DNA from: Cornus controversa | Lineage: Eukaryota > Streptophyta > Magnoliopsida > Cornales > Cornaceae | NCBI GenBank assembly: GCA_026545225.1 | Contig: CM048846.1 | Coordinates: 16,119,001 to 16,183,000, forward strand | Length of the DNA stretch: 64,000 nt | Direction of reading: 5' to 3' | Shown: positions 60,808 through 64,000 of the stretch, piece by piece | How positions within the stretch are numbered: the first letter of the stretch is position 1 | Layout: each line of letters starts with the position of its first letter | Translations under genes and position numbers: made by a program | The notes under the pieces: model-generated | Database searches by the model: none | The model's input: the letters and a program-made list of their open reading frames with translations, nothing else | What the model was told of the DNA's origin: nothing

Positions 60808-61513
60808 TAGGGGTGGCAAAATTGGACACGACACGATAACACGACTCGAACACGACACGAATTAAGCGGGTTTGGGTTTGAGGTAAGCTGACACGTTTAA
60901 TAAATGGGTCGACACGAGCACGATACGCAAAAATTGGGTTGGGTTTGGGTTTAAGCTGTCTAACCCGTGACACGATTACAACACGATTACGACATGAGTT
61001 ATTCATATATTATGGTTTGATACAAACATATATATATACATAGTTATATATATTGCAATTGTTTGTAATCTATTTGTTTATTTATAGGACTGATGTAGCC
61101 ATAAAACACAAGGATGAGATTGTTATGATGTCTTCCTAGTTGTTGAATCACCTTAATATGTTTTTAAGTTTATATATAGATACAAAATTTATAATATATA
61201 TAGTTTGATTTTAGGATTTATGTATTGATATGTATTTTATTTTTATATGATCTTTAGAGAGATTTTTAGGGGTGGAGAAACTCATATGATATAAGTTAAA
61301 CGGATTAAAAATGTTATTAAACAAGTCGTGCCATTATAAGACATGTTTATTAAACGGGTTACACGGGTCGACACGGATAACACGTTTAATAAACGGGTTG
61401 GGTTAGTGTTGAGGGTCTCTGACACGATTAATAAATGGGTCGGGTTAGGGTTGAGCTGTTTAATAGAATACTTATACATCGACATGACACGGGAACACGA
61501 ATTGCCACCCCTA
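60808..61513. mobile_element. hAT-type MITE, younger copy
   Basis: A 706-bp element with ends TAGGGGTGGCAA at the left and, reverse-complemented, TAGGGGTGGCAATTCG at the right. It is flanked by a perfect 8-bp target duplication, CTTGTATA (60800-60807 and 61514-61521), as expected for hAT elements. The interior repeats ACGGGTTAA- and CGACACG-type words. It is the same family as 19517-20189. No transposase. Confidence 0.93.
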
Positions 61514-61642
61514 CTTGTATATATCAATGAAAAGAACTAGACTAAGACTAGCAGACTTGAGTCAACTTGGAGTTAAAATTTCTTCATTAATTAATTACTG
61601 ACTGGAACTAAAGATACAGCCCGGTAATTAAGAATGTAAAAT

Positions 61643-62170
61643 TAGGCTAGGGTCCATTTCGTTAGATGAAAGTAAAATGAAACTAATAAAAAGATAAAGG
61701 AAAATGATATTTCTTTTTAATTTGCTTGTTTCGAATGAGTTATGTGAGTGGAGTGTAACATTATCGTAACGTTATTATGTTGATAAATATTATCTCTTAC
61801 TCACAAAAATTTATTCACAACTGTCGAATTTGACATCTGTATCATTACTCGAAAGAAAATAAATTTTCCTTAACATGTAATATTTTATTAGCATGATTTT
61901 TTTTAAAAGAAAATGATAGGAATTAAATTACTATTTTATAATTTGAAATGCATGAAGCTTGAGAAAAGAAAATACATTATTGTAAATTTATAGAACTTTC
62001 TCAAGAAATATAAAAAAAAAAATTTTATGAAAATGTTGGATGGTGAAGGAAAGTTTATTTTCTTACAAAATTTCTTTTTTTGCGCTATTCAAGCACTTTG
62101 TTAAAATATATATATTTTTGTTTCTTTCCTTTCCTTTCATGCTATTTCTATCTAACCAAATCGAGCCTAA
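61643..62170. mobile_element. MITE with TTAGGCT ends
   Basis: Left TAGGCTAGGGTCCATTTCG followed by TTAGATGAAAGTAAAATGAAA; right end, reverse-complemented, TTAGGCTCGATTTGG then TTAGATAGAAATAGCATGAAA. It is of the same style as 63540-63920. Confidence 0.75.
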
Positions 62171-63539
62171 TAGCCAAGAAAGCAAGGAAAGACATGTTAT
62201 ATGATTGGTTGTGCGCTCGTTTTTTATTTTGTTCTTCATTTTTAATAGTTTGTAGTAGCCTATAAAGGCAAAAACTGAAGATATGTGAGTAAGGGTTTGA
62301 ATCTTAGAATAGCAACTGAAGATTAAATCTTCAAATATCCAATGTAAATTCTGGAGCATTTTAGCTCTGTTCTGCTTTGCAAGATTGATGCGAAAGTCGA
62401 AGAAAAAACTTACTAATTTTTCGGATATTATATATATATATATATATATGTACATAAAATTATAAATATGTGATGATATGGTCTCCGAACTCTGAATAGA
62501 GGGGAGAGTGATGGTGTCCCCCAAACGTATATTTGAGTCGGTAAAATCCAGACTCCACTCATTAATTATAGCACAATAGAGAAGCCAAAGGTAGGAAAGA
62601 GAGACAAAGACGTTCAGTTTCCAAATGATTTCTCATTAATTAAGATTTACACGATTAAACGGATAACGGATCAGATTCGAACAGGATCAATGTTAATTCG
62701 ATCCGATTTCAATAAGTCTATTGTTTTATCTGATCCGATTCGATAATCTAACGGATAATTCAAAAGTGAATTCACATCCGATTTGTTATTAATCAGATAT
62801 TTGATTTGATAAACTAACATGATAAGAGTATATTTTTTTTTTCTTTTATTATTATTTTTTAGAAGAAATTAATGTCAAAAGAGAAATGCAAACAATGATT
62901 AGAATAAAAATGAGAGAAAACAGAAGACAAATAAATTATATAAAATAAAAGGAGAAGAAAATTAGATTTTTTCTTTCTTGTTTTAAAAAAAAAAAACTTA
63001 CTTGGAGTAAAATAAATAGAGAGAGGAGAAGAAATAAGGAGAAAATAATTATAAAATATTTGATAATACGCAATTATTATATATTATAGCAATAAATAAT
63101 ATATATTTAAATTATTATATAATATATTATAGTAAATCGGATTGATTCTAGACGGTTAGATTTAAATCGTTAATGAATTATCGATTAAATCTTCAATCGA
63201 ATCAAAATTGAATGGCTTCCACATAAAGATAAGCCGTCTAGTGTAATTGCACGAGATCAGATAAAAGGCCAATTGTTATATGTGGACTAGCCTTCGTTAT
63301 TGAGCCCATACCCATAGTAGGTCTGGACCACAGAGTGGTAAATACGATAAAGGTCCAATTACTTGGCCTTCGGGCGCACCACCACGGCCACATTCTTAAA
63401 GGGCCCACCATGCTATTATGCTTAAGTCAACTCGGCACAATAATCATTTTCTCTGTCAAAGTTATCGAAACACAGTGATATAAGTTTGTTCACAACTTGT
63501 CACTCAAGTCTCATTCAATTCTTTTAATATATATTAAAG
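62171..63539. other. Intergenic with a worn MITE
   Basis: 62650-63190 contains GGATAACGGATCAGATTCG, CGATCCGATTTC and, at the right, AATCGGATTGATTC and TCGATTAAATCTTC: probably a decayed MITE. An AT microsatellite is at 62428-62448. No gene seen. Confidence 0.45.
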
Positions 63540-63920
63540 CTACGTTTGATTAGATAGAAATAGCCGAAATGAGAAAGAAATATATTTTTTTAAACATTTT
63601 AGAGGTTTGGTTAGCATAAAAAGAAAAATTTTGTGGGAAAATAATTTTCTATAACCACCTAACTTTCCCACAAAATTTTCCTACAAAAAACACAATTTTT
63701 TTTTTGATTTCATGAGAAAGTTTTATAAATTTACAATAATACCCTTTATTTTCTTGCAGGTTTAATGCATTCCAAACTACAAAATTGTAATTTTCTATAA
63801 CTTTTTTGAAAAAATTTCATGCTAAACAAATGCATTTTGAAAAATTTATTTTTCTTTCATTTACTGTATTTTCTCACACATTCTTTTACTTCTTCGTATT
63901 AATTTCCATCTACTCAAACG
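63540..63920. mobile_element. MITE with ACGTTTGA ends
   Basis: Left CTACGTTTGATTAGATAGAAAT pairs with the reverse-complemented right end CGTTTGAGTAGATGGAAATT. The interior is symmetrical, with AAAATTTTGTGGGAAAA facing its complement near the middle. Confidence 0.75.
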
Positions 63921-64000
63921 GATATCGAATGAAAATTAGCATGTAATAGCTAGATGCTTATAAAATACTTGATGTGGCTAATATTTGATTGTTTGAGTAG

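Noticed and set aside
62063-62524. 153-residue minus-strand frame
   Set aside because: It runs through a MITE end and an AT microsatellite and has no family features.
1-64000. CRISPR array, bacterial operon or phage content
   Set aside because: Spliced genes and plant transposons make this nuclear plant DNA; no regular spaced repeats were seen.

Overview
This window is nuclear DNA of a eudicot plant. It is AT-rich and gene-poor, the genes carry GT-AG introns, and the predicted proteins match well-known plant families. The gap sequence is dominated by plant transposons: Mutator-like elements, hAT-type and Stowaway MITEs, tRNA-derived SINEs and LTR fossils. The species cannot be told from the sequence alone.

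Six protein-coding genes could be assembled exon by exon, and in every one the reading frame closes across all splice sites. (1) 316-8045, minus: a plastid alpha/beta-hydrolase like Arabidopsis AT4G36530, 7 exons, 372 aa. (2) 11923-17120, plus: a DUF829/TMEM53-type alpha/beta-hydrolase, 4 exons, 409 aa. (3) 40580-43602, plus: COAD, the CoA-pathway phosphopantetheine adenylyltransferase, 6 exons, 162 aa. (4) 46935-47831, plus: the Qa-SNARE SYP112, one coding exon, 298 aa. (5) 48553-54357, minus: a plastid-type glucose-6-phosphate 1-epimerase, 10 exons, 315 aa. (6) 56961-60029, minus: a laccase of the LAC11 type, 6 exons, 562 aa.

Genes 1 and 2 are divergent, about 3.9 kb apart. A 23-kb gene-poor block (17.1-40.6 kb) follows. 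It holds a hAT MITE, an FRS/MULE transposase remnant, a large foldback element, two candidate solo LTRs inside a larger LTR-derived fossil block (about 28-37 kb), and several MITEs. COAD and SYP112 then lie in tandem, SYP112 and the epimerase converge, and the laccase follows on the minus strand. From memory, the order DUF829 hydrolase, COAD, SYP112 is also found in Arabidopsis (AT2G18245, AT2G18250, AT2G18260), so the gene order looks old and the repeat block looks like later growth.

The genes do not form one pathway. They cover plastid hydrolases, CoA synthesis, membrane fusion probably at cell division, sugar-phosphate anomer conversion, and lignin polymerisation. I did not find an undescribed biological system. 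The most interesting items are a 1456-bp Mutator-like element with a perfect 9-bp target duplication that carries a piece of a probable amino-acid transporter gene, a 94-bp perfect palindrome in an intron, a NAGNAG acceptor in COAD, and a possible plastid/cytosol dual start in the epimerase.
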